Below the pieces are notes generated by a model that saw only the letters and a program-made list of their open reading frames with translations, did no database searches and was not told where the DNA came from. Position numbers and translations under genes: made by a program. From Strongylocentrotus purpuratus (taxonomy: Eukaryota; Echinodermata; Echinoidea; Camarodonta; Strongylocentrotidae), in contig NW_022145545.1 in assembly GCF_000002235.5 (NCBI RefSeq), positions 62,001 through 126,000 of the forward strand: a DNA stretch of 64,000 nt, written 5' to 3'. Shown piece by piece: positions 1-11,600 of the stretch; the first letter of the stretch is position 1; each line of letters begins with the position of its first letter.

Positions 1-154
1 TATGTTTGTCTTGTACCTTTTTCATTTATATAATATAATTGTATTATGAATGTTTAGTAACTAATTGTGTAGTTAAATGTAAAAGTGGTAACTTGCGTTT
101 ATATTTATTTATATTATTTATTTAACCGTTCTCTAAATCCACCCTACTCCATAG

Positions 155-345
155 GTAGCACACCTGGTTGAGGTAGAAGAAGAGAACGATGCCTTTGTGT
201 TATCATGGCATATGGCCTCAGATATGAACTGCGTCCTTACCACCACAGTCACTAAAGCTAAGGAGGTCTTTGCTAACACTAGAGGGCTCCAACAGGTTCT
301 ACCCATCGAGTCGATCTACACAAATGGCCTGACTGAGTGGGACAA
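155..345 (+). CDS. SMCHD1: SMCHD1 plus copy: hinge exon 1 in window
   Basis: The exon opens after ATAG and closes before GTGAGT, giving 63 codons plus two bases. It begins VAHLVEVEEEN and includes LSWHMASDMNC and QQVLPIESIY, the start of the SMC-like hinge. The paralogous exon at 51313-51506 is one codon longer. Confidence 0.9.
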
Positions 346-3300
346 GTGAGTGTGCAAACCAACTTCAATTCTCATCTTAGTTTCTCCAATATTGCTGGAA
401 TGAAGAATTTTTCCTAAAATTTGTCAGTAATGCCCCCTGAAAAATCAGTAAAGGTTAAACTTTCATATAGAAATTTTGATTTGTATTTGTGAAGATTTTA
501 AAATCATTTCATTTATGTCCACTCTTCATAATAAAACATATAAAAATTTACATACAATATCTGATTAACACAACAAAACAAAACAAGAAAAGAGCATAAC
601 AATATTTAAAGAAATTTAGAGCACCTAAAATTAATACTTGAGACTTTGGTGGAGCCAACTGAGGCCATTCACCTATTAAGGGCTGGTCTCCAGGAATAAT
701 TAAATATATATAAATGTAGGTAAGTACAAAACATAATTAAGTGCACAACAAAAAGGAAACAGGCGGTCTGTGTGAAGGAAAAGTATACACAAAGAATAGT
801 TGAGCATAAATACTTCAGGTGGTGTAGTAACTTTAAAAAAATCAACATATTTTAGCATTTCAAAAGCATTGTTTATATTTGCGTTTGAAAGAGGCAAGCG
901 ATCGGCTGTTTTTTTTATATCATCAGGTAATGAATTCCATAGTTGAGGTCCCAAGTGTCGGACTGTCTGTCTGTACGACTCGTACTTTAACAACTGCACA
1001 CATGGTCTATTGCAAAATCTGGTATTATATTTCAGAGTTTAACATGAACATATTATTAAAAACCTGAGGCAACAAGTTGTTGAAATATTTGTACATGAAT
1101 AATGCAGTTTGCAATTAACAAATGTCAAAAATATTTAATACTTTAAGTTTCTTAAAAAGAGGATCACTTGGTGTTTTGGGATGAGAGTTTGTTATTACAC
1201 GCAGAGCTCTTTTTTGTAATACATATAGCCTATCTATTAAAATATTTGAACATTTTCCCCATACTGTATTACAATAAGATATGGCGAGATCAATGTGTTA
1301 TATAAATTGGTTAAAAATCCCCGAGAAATGAAAGGCCTAATTCTATACAATACTCCAATGGCACGTGCTATTTCCCCCATGATTTCATCAATATGACAAG
1401 ACCAAGTCAGGCTATTGTCTACAACAATACCAAGATATTGTATGCAGTATACTCTATCAATCTTGTAATTATTGATGATTAAGATATTACATTTTTTTCT
1501 TAAACACTATACATTGAGGTTTTTTTTAATTGATCATAAGCTTGTTCGCTGCAAACTATTGGTAAATTTTTGGAATTTCCTTACAAAGAATGGCATTTAA
1601 TTCATTTATACTTTTCCCTTTTAAAAACAAGGTCACAAATATTGTAGGGCAAATGAGTTGAGTAACATATTGCATATCATTAATGTAAAGCAGAAATAGA
1701 AGGGGCCCTAAGGGAACCTTGGGGTACACCTACATACATCTTGAGTAAAGACGACTTGACAGCACCCAAGTAACCAAACTGACTTCTGTTATTCAAATAG
1801 CTTTTTATCCACTCTAGACATAGACTCTATATTCCATAATATTCTAATTTGTTAATAATATGCCATGATTGATACTATCAAATGCTTTAGAAAGGTCAAG
1901 GAAGATACTAAAGGTCATATGTATACTTTCAAAGGCATTATTTATATTATCAAACTAGATGGAACTTCGACTGCGCGCAGTCGAAAATGATGCCTCCGTC
2001 AAAGAGCAATTTTTCAAACCAAAACAGAAGATTTTTTTTAAATTCAAGTTCAATTGTAATCCATTAACAGGTTCTCAGAATATCGTGATTACAAGCAATT
2101 TCTCATATACATATATGACCCTTTGATCTTTGACCTCATGGCCCTAAAATCTACTCAGTTCATTGGCTCTGCAAGATGTATTGAGTTAAATAGTAATCCA
2201 TCTGTCAGTTCTAATGAGAATGCGTTCACAAGCTATTTTTGCATACATAATGAGCCCATGACCTTTGACCTTTGAACTCATGACCCAAGAATCTACTCAG
2301 TTCATTGGCTCTGCAAGATACATACATGATCTAAGTTTGGTAGGAATCCATCAATCTGTTCTAATGATAATGCGATCACAAGCTATTTTTGCATACATAA
2401 TGAGCCCTGTGACCCTTGACCTTTGACCTACTGACCCCAAAATCTAATCAGTTCATCGGCTTTGCAAGATACATACATGACCAAAGTTTGGCAGGAATCC
2501 ATCAATCAGTTCTTCAGATAACGCGATCACAAGCTGTTTTTGCATAAATAATGAGCCCTGTGACCCTTGACCTTTGACCTCGTGACCCCAAAATCTAATC
2601 AGTTCATCGGCTCTGCAAGATACATACATGACCAAAGTTTGGCAGCAATCCATCAATCGGTTCTTCAGATAACGCGATCACAAGCTGTTTTTGCATACAT
2701 AAGGACCCCTGTGACCCTTGACCTTTGACCTCGTGACCCCAAAATCTAATCAGTTCATCGGCTCTGCAAGATACATACATGACCAAAGTTTGGCAGGGAT
2801 CCATCAATCGGTTCTTCAGATAACGCGATCACGAGAACGGGACGTACGGACGGACGGACGGACGTACGGACGGACGGACGGACAACCCGAAAACATAATG
2901 CCTCCGGCTACTTCGTAACGGAGGCATAAAAATTCTAGTAATGCCAGGGCAATAGAATGTCCTGAACGAAACCCAAATGCCTGTTATATAGAATATTATA
3001 TTTATTCATGAATGACATCAATTTAGTGTGAACTAATTGTTTTGAAGGTTTTGGCAAAAATTGACAAAAGAGAAATAGGTCGATAGTTGAACTTAGATTC
3101 TTTTCTCCACCCTTATAAATAGGCAAAACTTTGGCTATTTTTTAACTTGTCGGGAAGTGACCACTTTGTAGAGATACATTATTAATATAAGTTAAAGGCA
3201 TAACGATTATAATACATTTCTTGAGAACTTTGGAGTCAATATCATCATATCCTGGACTCTTGCCATCTTTTAGTCCTAGTACTATATGTACAACATCGAC

Positions 3301-6300
3301 CGTCCGTATGTCAGTAAGAAATAATAAAGTAAGATAGTCACCATGTAAGTATTTATCTGCATTTATATTATTTGAAGGTATATTTGTATTAATATTTATG
3401 CCAACATTAACAAAGTATTCATTCAAAAGTTGCGCTATTTGCTTCTGATCATGTATAATGTAACAATCAATAAATACATGCAGTTTGACCCCTCTAAGAT
3501 CTCGGCCGTTTCACAGCCGATCGCCGCAGAAATATGCATGCATGTCAAGTAAAGTGAATAAAATACTATGGTAATTTCAATTTTTAGAAAATTCACTTAT
3601 TTGCATATTTATGGTAATTTATGCAAATAAGGCCATACAATTCACATTTTTACCCATAAATCATATATTATTGATATTCAAGCATTCTTATTCACTACAT
3701 ATATTCGTTAGACCGTTTGGAATAATAATACGACAATTTTTTTTTGGAAAAGCCAGGTTATTCCTTAGGCGAGGCGTCAAAAATATCGATACCAGCAGGC
3801 TGCCGCCTCACGTATTGGCGCATCGAGGCTGCAATTACGGCCGAAGCCTGGCTGGGGCAATTACTTTTCACTTATTAGCCCAGCCGGCTTGCGCCAGGCT
3901 GGGATCTGAGGCTCGGTTTCCATTCGAAAGGCGGCAGCCGGCGCATGCTTTTGTTCGGAGACCTTTATGATGACATCATGAGTTAATTGAGGGTCCTACC
4001 GCCAGCGGTAGCCGGCTGAGCTAATTTAAAAAATGCAGCCAGGACGCACAAGTGCAGTTAGCTGCCGCTGGCTGGTATATTTATTTTTGACGCCTCGCCT
4101 TATGTTATTTCTTGTTTTGATACGTATTGAGGACTGTTTTTGAACTAGGATCATAGTATAGACATTATTTACACAACTATCCCGATCACAACCCGTTTAC
4201 GATATTCTAGGACGGTTCCAGAACGTAGTGAGAACCAGTTTGGTGTGATGGGGGCTTATACTACCGCCAATTGATGCTCGACCACGTCACGTTATAACGT
4301 TCCTAGTAGGATCGAAGAACGTCAATTCCGTTCATAGAACGGCAATAAGTCCGTTCGTAGTACCCATATAGCTCCGTTTAGTCCTATTTGACAACGCCCC
4401 CTATCGTCAGAGTCAGCAGCCTAACATGTTAGCCTATGGACGTTTACAACAAAAAAATCGTTAAAAATTCATTTTTTGTTTAAGCGAAAAGCCCATCCAC
4501 CCCGACGTACGCTATCACTAGCTCTTTCATTGGAACCCTCATGCCTCATTTAATTTTGAAAGTTCACCCACCGTAATTTCATCAAAATAGGTCGCAAGCT
4601 CGCCATTGCCTATATAATACATGTACAACAAGTCGAACTTTGGACTCAATTTACCACGCGTCCATTTCATCCAACCCCCCACCATAATTTTTCCATTTAG
4701 TAAAGTCAAGCATTTTGCCGAGATAAAAACATGAATATTCATGAACGGTCAGACAATACAGCCTTTTAGTACGTAACGTATAGTGAATGGGAATTGGCGA
4801 TGATCCGTCCAGGAGGTAGAGGTCAGTGGTTTGCGCTGGCAATGTTCCAGCAAGCGAACATGAGACAACCGGAGCAATATGCCCATTTCGTTTTAAGTAC
4901 GTGGTCACTCCGTCTGATTTGAGGACAGGGACAAATTTCAACAATGAGGCACAAGTTCTAGAGCACCTCCCGTCCGAGCCAGTCCGAGCCCGTCCATGAA
5001 GTTCTTAAACAGATCGTAAATAGTTCTTACTATATTCGTTCGCACAAAGTTGAATCCCTTTGGCAACATTTTCCAGAAAGTAGTGAGAACTAGTTTGGTG
5101 TGATGGGGGCTTATCACACCAAACTAGCTCTCATAAAAATGCAGCGCGTTCTTGTCATTCCTCATTGCCGTTCAACTTCAACACTTCAAGTTTTGCAGAT
5201 CAAGACATTCAAGTGAAGCCCCCATCACACCAAACTAGTTCTCACTATGTTCTGGAAAATGTTGTTAAACGGACTCAAACTGTGTGCGAACGGAGTGAAC
5301 GTATTAGCAACTATTGACGATCTTTTTTTAGAACTTCATAGACGGACCGGACAGGCTTGGACGGGAAGGGTGCTCTAGAACTTTGAGCCTGTTAAAAAAA
5401 TATCCCGTCCTGCAACTAAACGGAGTGATAACGTACGAGATGAACGTACTACGAACGGAATTACCGTACTATGAACGGAAGTGCCGTACTTCGAACCTAC
5501 TGGGAACATGTTACAACGTAATGTGGTCGAGTATCATTAGCAAAAACGCGCTGGGTTTGTATAGCCCTCGAACCAGGAAGGGATTGCGCACGCACGATAG
5601 GAGCGCGTTCGAACGCACTAATAAGAATGAGATGAGGACGAGTTGAACGGTCTCTAAACGGGGTGGTTGGATTATGAACTAGTGAAAATAAGTTGCGAAC
5701 TAGTAAGAATGGTTTGGACTGCTTGAAAATGTGAAATTTACCCGATCTGAACTTGATATGAACTGACTGTGGACGGGGTACAGAGGGGATGGTACGTATT
5801 TTGGACTGTTAATGAACGAACTAGGATCGTATTACATTAATAGAGTCCGAGCTTATTCATTACACAGGTCGTAAACAGTTGCTATTACGTTCAAATCGCA
5901 CACATGTTGAGCCCGTTTGGCAAAATTTTCGAGAACGTAGTGAGAACTACTTTGGTGTGATGGGGGCTTTAGTGAATACGCATAGGATCGTTGTTGCGGG
6001 CAGTTACCATTCATATACATATATATATATATATATTTCATAACTTGGTTCACTTTTATCAGGTGGGCTGTATAACGTACAGACCACCTTATAATTTCGT
6101 TAGGATTGCCTTTATTTATTTATTTATTTATTATCAGGTGGGCTGTATCTAATACAGACCACCTTATATTTTTGTTAAAATCGCCTTTATTTATTATTTC
6201 TTTATTTTTCTTATTTCGACCCACTTTTTGTGTGCAAGATAATTAGAAAATGGCTCAATCAAATGTCTTTAAATTTGGCACACGTTTGTATAGGCATATG

Positions 6301-8417
6301 AGCAAGGCACAGCAAAGTTTTCAACCTTGACCTTGATTGATGACGTCATCTAGGCGCCATTTTGTGAAATTTTCTGAAAATGTACTCATGCTCATATTTT
6401 CATAACGGTAATTCATTTCTCATTCATATTTATCAGGATCAAGGTCAATATGTGTCCGGTCAATTTCAAGTCAAAAAACGCGCGCGTGAGCGTACGTCCG
6501 CGCGTCATTGCGCGCGTAAAATTTTGAAATGCTCAAAATCGTTTCAAAATCATTTTGCATACGTTTTAGGCCATTCTAAGCATTTTATAAAAAAATCGCG
6601 CATGCGTGCGCGTTTTCGCGCGTTTAACTATTGCACAACATAGAATTGCCATTTTTTTTCTTTCATAATATTCCACATATTTTTACAAACAAATTGATAG
6701 CATGTTTATCTCTTTATGACTATTAATGACGGAATGATCGACCGTTAAACATAAATTTCTGTGCGCGCGAGCTCTTGTAATACATAGCAAATATGGGCAA
6801 AAACATGCCTATGCAAAATCCATTTTAGCTCTTTAGGATGCAAGGTGACCCCAATTTTTTTTCATATTTTGATTGAGTATGAATCGGAGATATGATTTCA
6901 TGTCTCATTTGACCCTCAATTAACTCATGACTCATGGCCTCCGAACTCAAAATTTCAATTTGCATATTATGACGTCCGCATATTTTTGGAAAATTGATTG
7001 TATCTTTGTAAAAATTGATCGATTGTCTCAAAATGTTGATATGTTCTAGCTGAGACAATTCTCTACAAATCCAATTATCACGATTTTTCATTTTGACAAA
7101 GGCATCATGGCGTATTTTTGCGATTAAAGGAGGCATGTCAATTTTTCACATTTTGCGTGTATTCTCTATGGGACATGACTTTTTCTCAAAACTTGATTCT
7201 ACATTCCCGTCTTTCGCGAGCAATATCTACGTCGTTTTAGCTTCATTTACGCTGAACTTCGAGTATGTTGTAGCTGAGACAAAAAGCTATCTCAAATGTA
7301 CCCTTCATTTTGTCTCAATTTTTTGTTGGATCAGCCCACCTATACTTGTTCCAAACAAGTATTACAAATCTAGTTTATTATCAGGTGGGCTGTATAACGT
7401 ACAGACCACCTTATAATTTCGTTAGAATTGCCTTTATTTATTTATTTATATCTTTTTCTTATTTCTAACCACTTTTTTGTAAGCACGATTACTTGAAAAT
7501 GGCTCAATCAAATGCCTTCAAATTTAGCACACATATGTACAGGCATATGTACAAAGCACAATAACGTTTTCAACATTGACCTTGACTGATGACGTCATTT
7601 AGGAGCCATTTTGTAAAATTTTCGGAAAATCAACTCATGATCATATCTTCATAACCAAAAGCTATTTCTCATTCAATATCCGTCCGGTCAATTTCAAGTC
7701 AAATAACGCGCGCGTGCGCGTACGTCCGCGCGTCAATGCGCGCGCAAAATTTTCAAATGCTCAAAATCGTTTTAAAATCATTTTGCATACGTTTAAGGCC
7801 ATTCTAAGCATTTTATAAAAAATCGCGCACACGCGCATGCGTGCGCGTTTTTGCGCGTAAAATTATTGCACAACATAGAATCGCCATTTTTTTTCTTTCA
7901 TAATATTCCACATATTTTTACAAAAAAATTGATACCATGTTTATCTCTTTATGACTATTAATGACGGAATGATCGACCGTTAAAGATAAATTTCCGTGCG
8001 CGCGAGCTCTTGTAATATAAAGCATATAAATTATGGGAAAAAACATGCCTATGCAAAATCCATTGTAGCTCTTTAGGGTGCAAGGTGACCCCAATTTGTT
8101 TCATATTTTGATGGAGTATGAATCGGAGATATAATTTCATGTCTCATTTGACCTTCAATTAACTCATGACGTCATCATAATGGCCTCCGAACTCAAAATT
8201 TCAATTTGCATATTATGACGTCAGCATATTTTTTCGAAAATTGATTGTATCTTTGTAAAAATTGATCGATATTCTTCAAAATGTTGATATGTTCTAGCTG
8301 AGACAATTTCTACAAATGCAAAAACGAAAAAGCTATTTCAAATGTACCCTTTATTTTGTCTCAATTTTTTGTTGGATCAGCCCACCTATACTTGTTCTAA
8401 ACAAGTATTACAAATCT

Positions 8418-8451
<34 letters not shown>

Positions 8452-8639
8452 TGGGGACAGGCTTCTACCACATATGGGAGTACCAATGAAGCATCGTCAA
8501 ACCCCATCAGGCAACCCCGTGTATGCAAGGCACCTTTTAAGGTTCACGGGTCATGAAGAGAATTGTAAGATAGGTGAGTACAGATCACAAGAGATGGTCT
8601 ATGTTAGTAAAAGAAATCTCTCTCCCCCCCCCCCCCCCC

Positions 8640-8671
<32 letters not shown>

Positions 8672-11600
8672 AGTTTCAATAGCAGGGACATTGCAAATTT
8701 GCAAAAATGTTAACATTAAGAGTGCATACAACAGAGTATACTAATTTGATTCATGCATTTGCCCCCCCCCCCCCCCTCTACCAACCTAGTCCTAGATATG
8801 GGTGGATGCTAATTGTACTGAGTGTAGTGTTTTTGAATGACGTTTAATACCTGTAGCTCAACTGTCTCAGATTTTTAGTGCTGTTGTTTGTAGTTGGGAA
8901 ATTTGACAAATGTTAGTAATTGCATGCAGAGCCATTGTCACCCAATCATGTGTCATGGAAATCAAATTCTCTCGAGCTTTAATATGGGGTTGGGTCTGAG
9001 TAAATGGGTCTACATATTGTACCATGACAATAATTTAATCATAGTTTTACAACCTAATTTATATGAAATTCCGTATTTTGTTTGTACAGCCTTCAGTCTC
9101 TTGCTACAAGATACCATACTTTTAGATACTGTGGCTGACGCAACAGCATACAGGCAGTCTGTAAGTTCTTAATGGTGGTCTTTTTTTAAAAAAAATCTTA
9201 TATTTTTGATCGTGTTTAAGGTAGTGTTTATAGGCAAAGGAATCTCATCGCTTTGCCTTAAAAAAACACATTAAATTCCTCTGTTATTTCTGAAGATATC
9301 ACTGTGAAATTGTCCCATGTCAACTTATTCCAGTGCTGAAAAAGGTACTCACTTTGCCTTGAAATACTTAAGAATATTATATGGTAATTACATTTTCTGT
9401 AAGTACTTGCTCCATAGAACATGCAAGCTATACAAAAAAATTGTACCCGTATACATGTTCATTTGAATTGAAGAAAAAAAAGGTAATGGATCTCAAAGGG
9501 GAAACCTAGTTTCATACCATAATAGTCCTCTGTCTTCTCCCTTCTTCAGATTGTAAAGCACACCTCCTGCCCCACGCTCCTCACCCGCGACGGCTACCGT
9601 ATCCGTGGCATCGGAAACTTTGGAGGACGTGAGAACCAATGTCCGGCGGACCTTCTGGGACGCGTCTTTGGTGAACCTCCTCCCAAACAGTTAGAATCAC
9701 TGGAAAAGCAGATAGGTGAGTCCTCATAGAGAGAGAGAGGGGGAACCGTATATGTCTGGATTACATTTGCCCCGGGCGCCGTACGATGAAGTAGTCTACG
9801 ATTTTTCGTGCGATTTTGGGGGCGTCGTGGGAGGCTACGGGCTACGATGTTTATGTTTACATTATCTACGAGCATCGTGCCATTTCTTGTATTGGCGCCC
9901 GTGGCAGGCATAGGCGAATCCGTACAGAGGCTGCTTGGAGATTGTACGGAAATCGTGAAATTCCAGTGCAGAGGTTGCCCCCATTTGCCCCATCCATGTT
10001 CACCAAAAATCGTGCGTTTGCTGCACAATACGAGCGAAGCTTCCGTCCGATGCCCGTGCGGGGATTGTGCAATGCCACCTTCGACATGTCTACGGGCTAC
10101 TGGCTTACGATTTTTCAAACTTGTTTAACTTCCCGCGAAACAAAATCGTAGAGGGCGCCGAGCCCATGAATCCGTAAAAATATCTCACGGCTGCCTCCTG
10201 CCTCCGCACGGAGACCGCACGGAAAGGGGGATACGGGCTTGATACGGGCTCCGCAGACTAATCGCAGGCCAAATGTAATTCAGGTGTAAATTGTCTTTGT
10301 GGCAAGATCATCATTCTGTCTAGCGGCCTATAGGTCACAAATACACCAGGCCCCGTACGATTTTCCCTATCCGGCGGCTTTCCGTGTATTTTAGAGACCG
10401 CACGAAACCCTTCCGGTTTTCATTTCTACGTCAGGTGTGGTCACATATCCTGCGGCGCCCAGGAGGTGCCCGGTGTAAATTGGTCGAGTGAAAATGCCGA
10501 CCGGTAAGCTGCTCCGCCCGATAAACAGGTGCACCCAATGGCTACGGGTGCCCGGCCTGCATCATCAAGGCACTCGGCTGGGACCATGCGGTGCACTGAA
10601 CTATGTGTCCTCTGACATCCCCATCCCATTTTAAAGTTGCGTTATGCATTGAGAATTGACAGATGCCCGTTCGATGACCCACGGTCCATTTACGGGCTTC
10701 CAAAGGCCTCCTTGGTATGGGGTTCAAGTGTTTCATATATACACTCCCGGGCCCGTACGGCGAGTAAAAACAGACATTTTGGGAAATTTTTTTTCCTACG
10801 AACTTTGAGCTCGCGAGGGGAACCTGCGCATGCGCACTCGCGAAGGAAACCAGCGCATGCGCACGTGGAATCCGGTAGGGCGGTCAATAGGGTGATAGTA
10901 ATTATACAAAGCAATTTTTCATCAACTCATCGTTAGCTCAATCGGTAAGGACAGCGTGCTACTAATAGAACCTTGGAGTTGCCGTAAGGGTTCAAATCTC
11001 AGTTTATTTAGTTTTTTGCCTTTATAAATAGTGAGGCAAAGCAATAAGTAATCAAAGTCTAATTGATTGTGACCTCCTTGCATGCGTGAAATATAAAAGT
11101 TTGTATGTGAGCATGCGCCAGGAATAAAAGTTCGTAGGAAAAAAAGTTCGCTGCCCGGCCGGATCCCGTACCATTCCTATTGGCGCCGGGACATTTTTTC
11201 ACAAGTCGTACGGGCGCCGTACACGCATAATGTCTGGTAGAGAGGGAGAGAGAGAGAGAGAGAGAGAAAGTGTTAATGCCTGGATTACATTTGCCCCGGG
11301 AGCCGTACGATAAATTAGTCTACGATTTTTTCCTGAGATTGTAGGAGGCTACAGGCTACGATGTTTGCGTTTACATTATCTACGAGCATCGTGTAATTTC
11401 TTGTATTGGCCCTCGGTGGCAGGCCGGGGCATATCCGTACAGAGGCTGCTCGGAGATTGTACGGAAATCGTGAAATTTCAATGCAGTAGCTGTGCAGTCT
11501 CCGCAGCCTCCGCACAGAATTTATACTGAGCACGTGCAGCTGCCGTGCCGTTTTTAAGCGTTTTTTGCCCCCATGTTCGCCTAAAAATCGTGCGATTGCT

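Larger units (their letters stand above)
690..3470 (-). mobile_element. Non-LTR retrotransposon (CR1/Jockey-like RT), degenerate and interrupted
   Basis: Read on the minus strand in several broken frames, the segment gives reverse transcriptase blocks in the expected order: GLKDGKSPGYDDIDSKVLKK near 3260, a primer-region block with FRSGHSIALALL near 2960, FLDLSKAFDSINHG near 1880, GPLLFLLYINDM near 1690, and YLGIVVDNSLTW near 1410. It ends with the C-terminal GPQLWNSLPDDI near 950. Frames are shifted and the catalytic YADD region is not intact, so it is dead. A HINE-like element (1955-2929) splits it. It lies in the intron 346-8460 of SMCHD1, antisense to the gene. The 5' limit beyond 3470 is unclear. 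Confidence 0.8.

Noticed and set aside
2095..2835. Regular direct repeats resembling a CRISPR array
   Set aside because: Units are contiguous tandem repeats of about 150 bp without unique spacers, in an animal genome, inside a transposon.
10933..11010. tRNA gene
   Set aside because: A- and B-box-like words are present, but the acceptor and anticodon stems do not pair.
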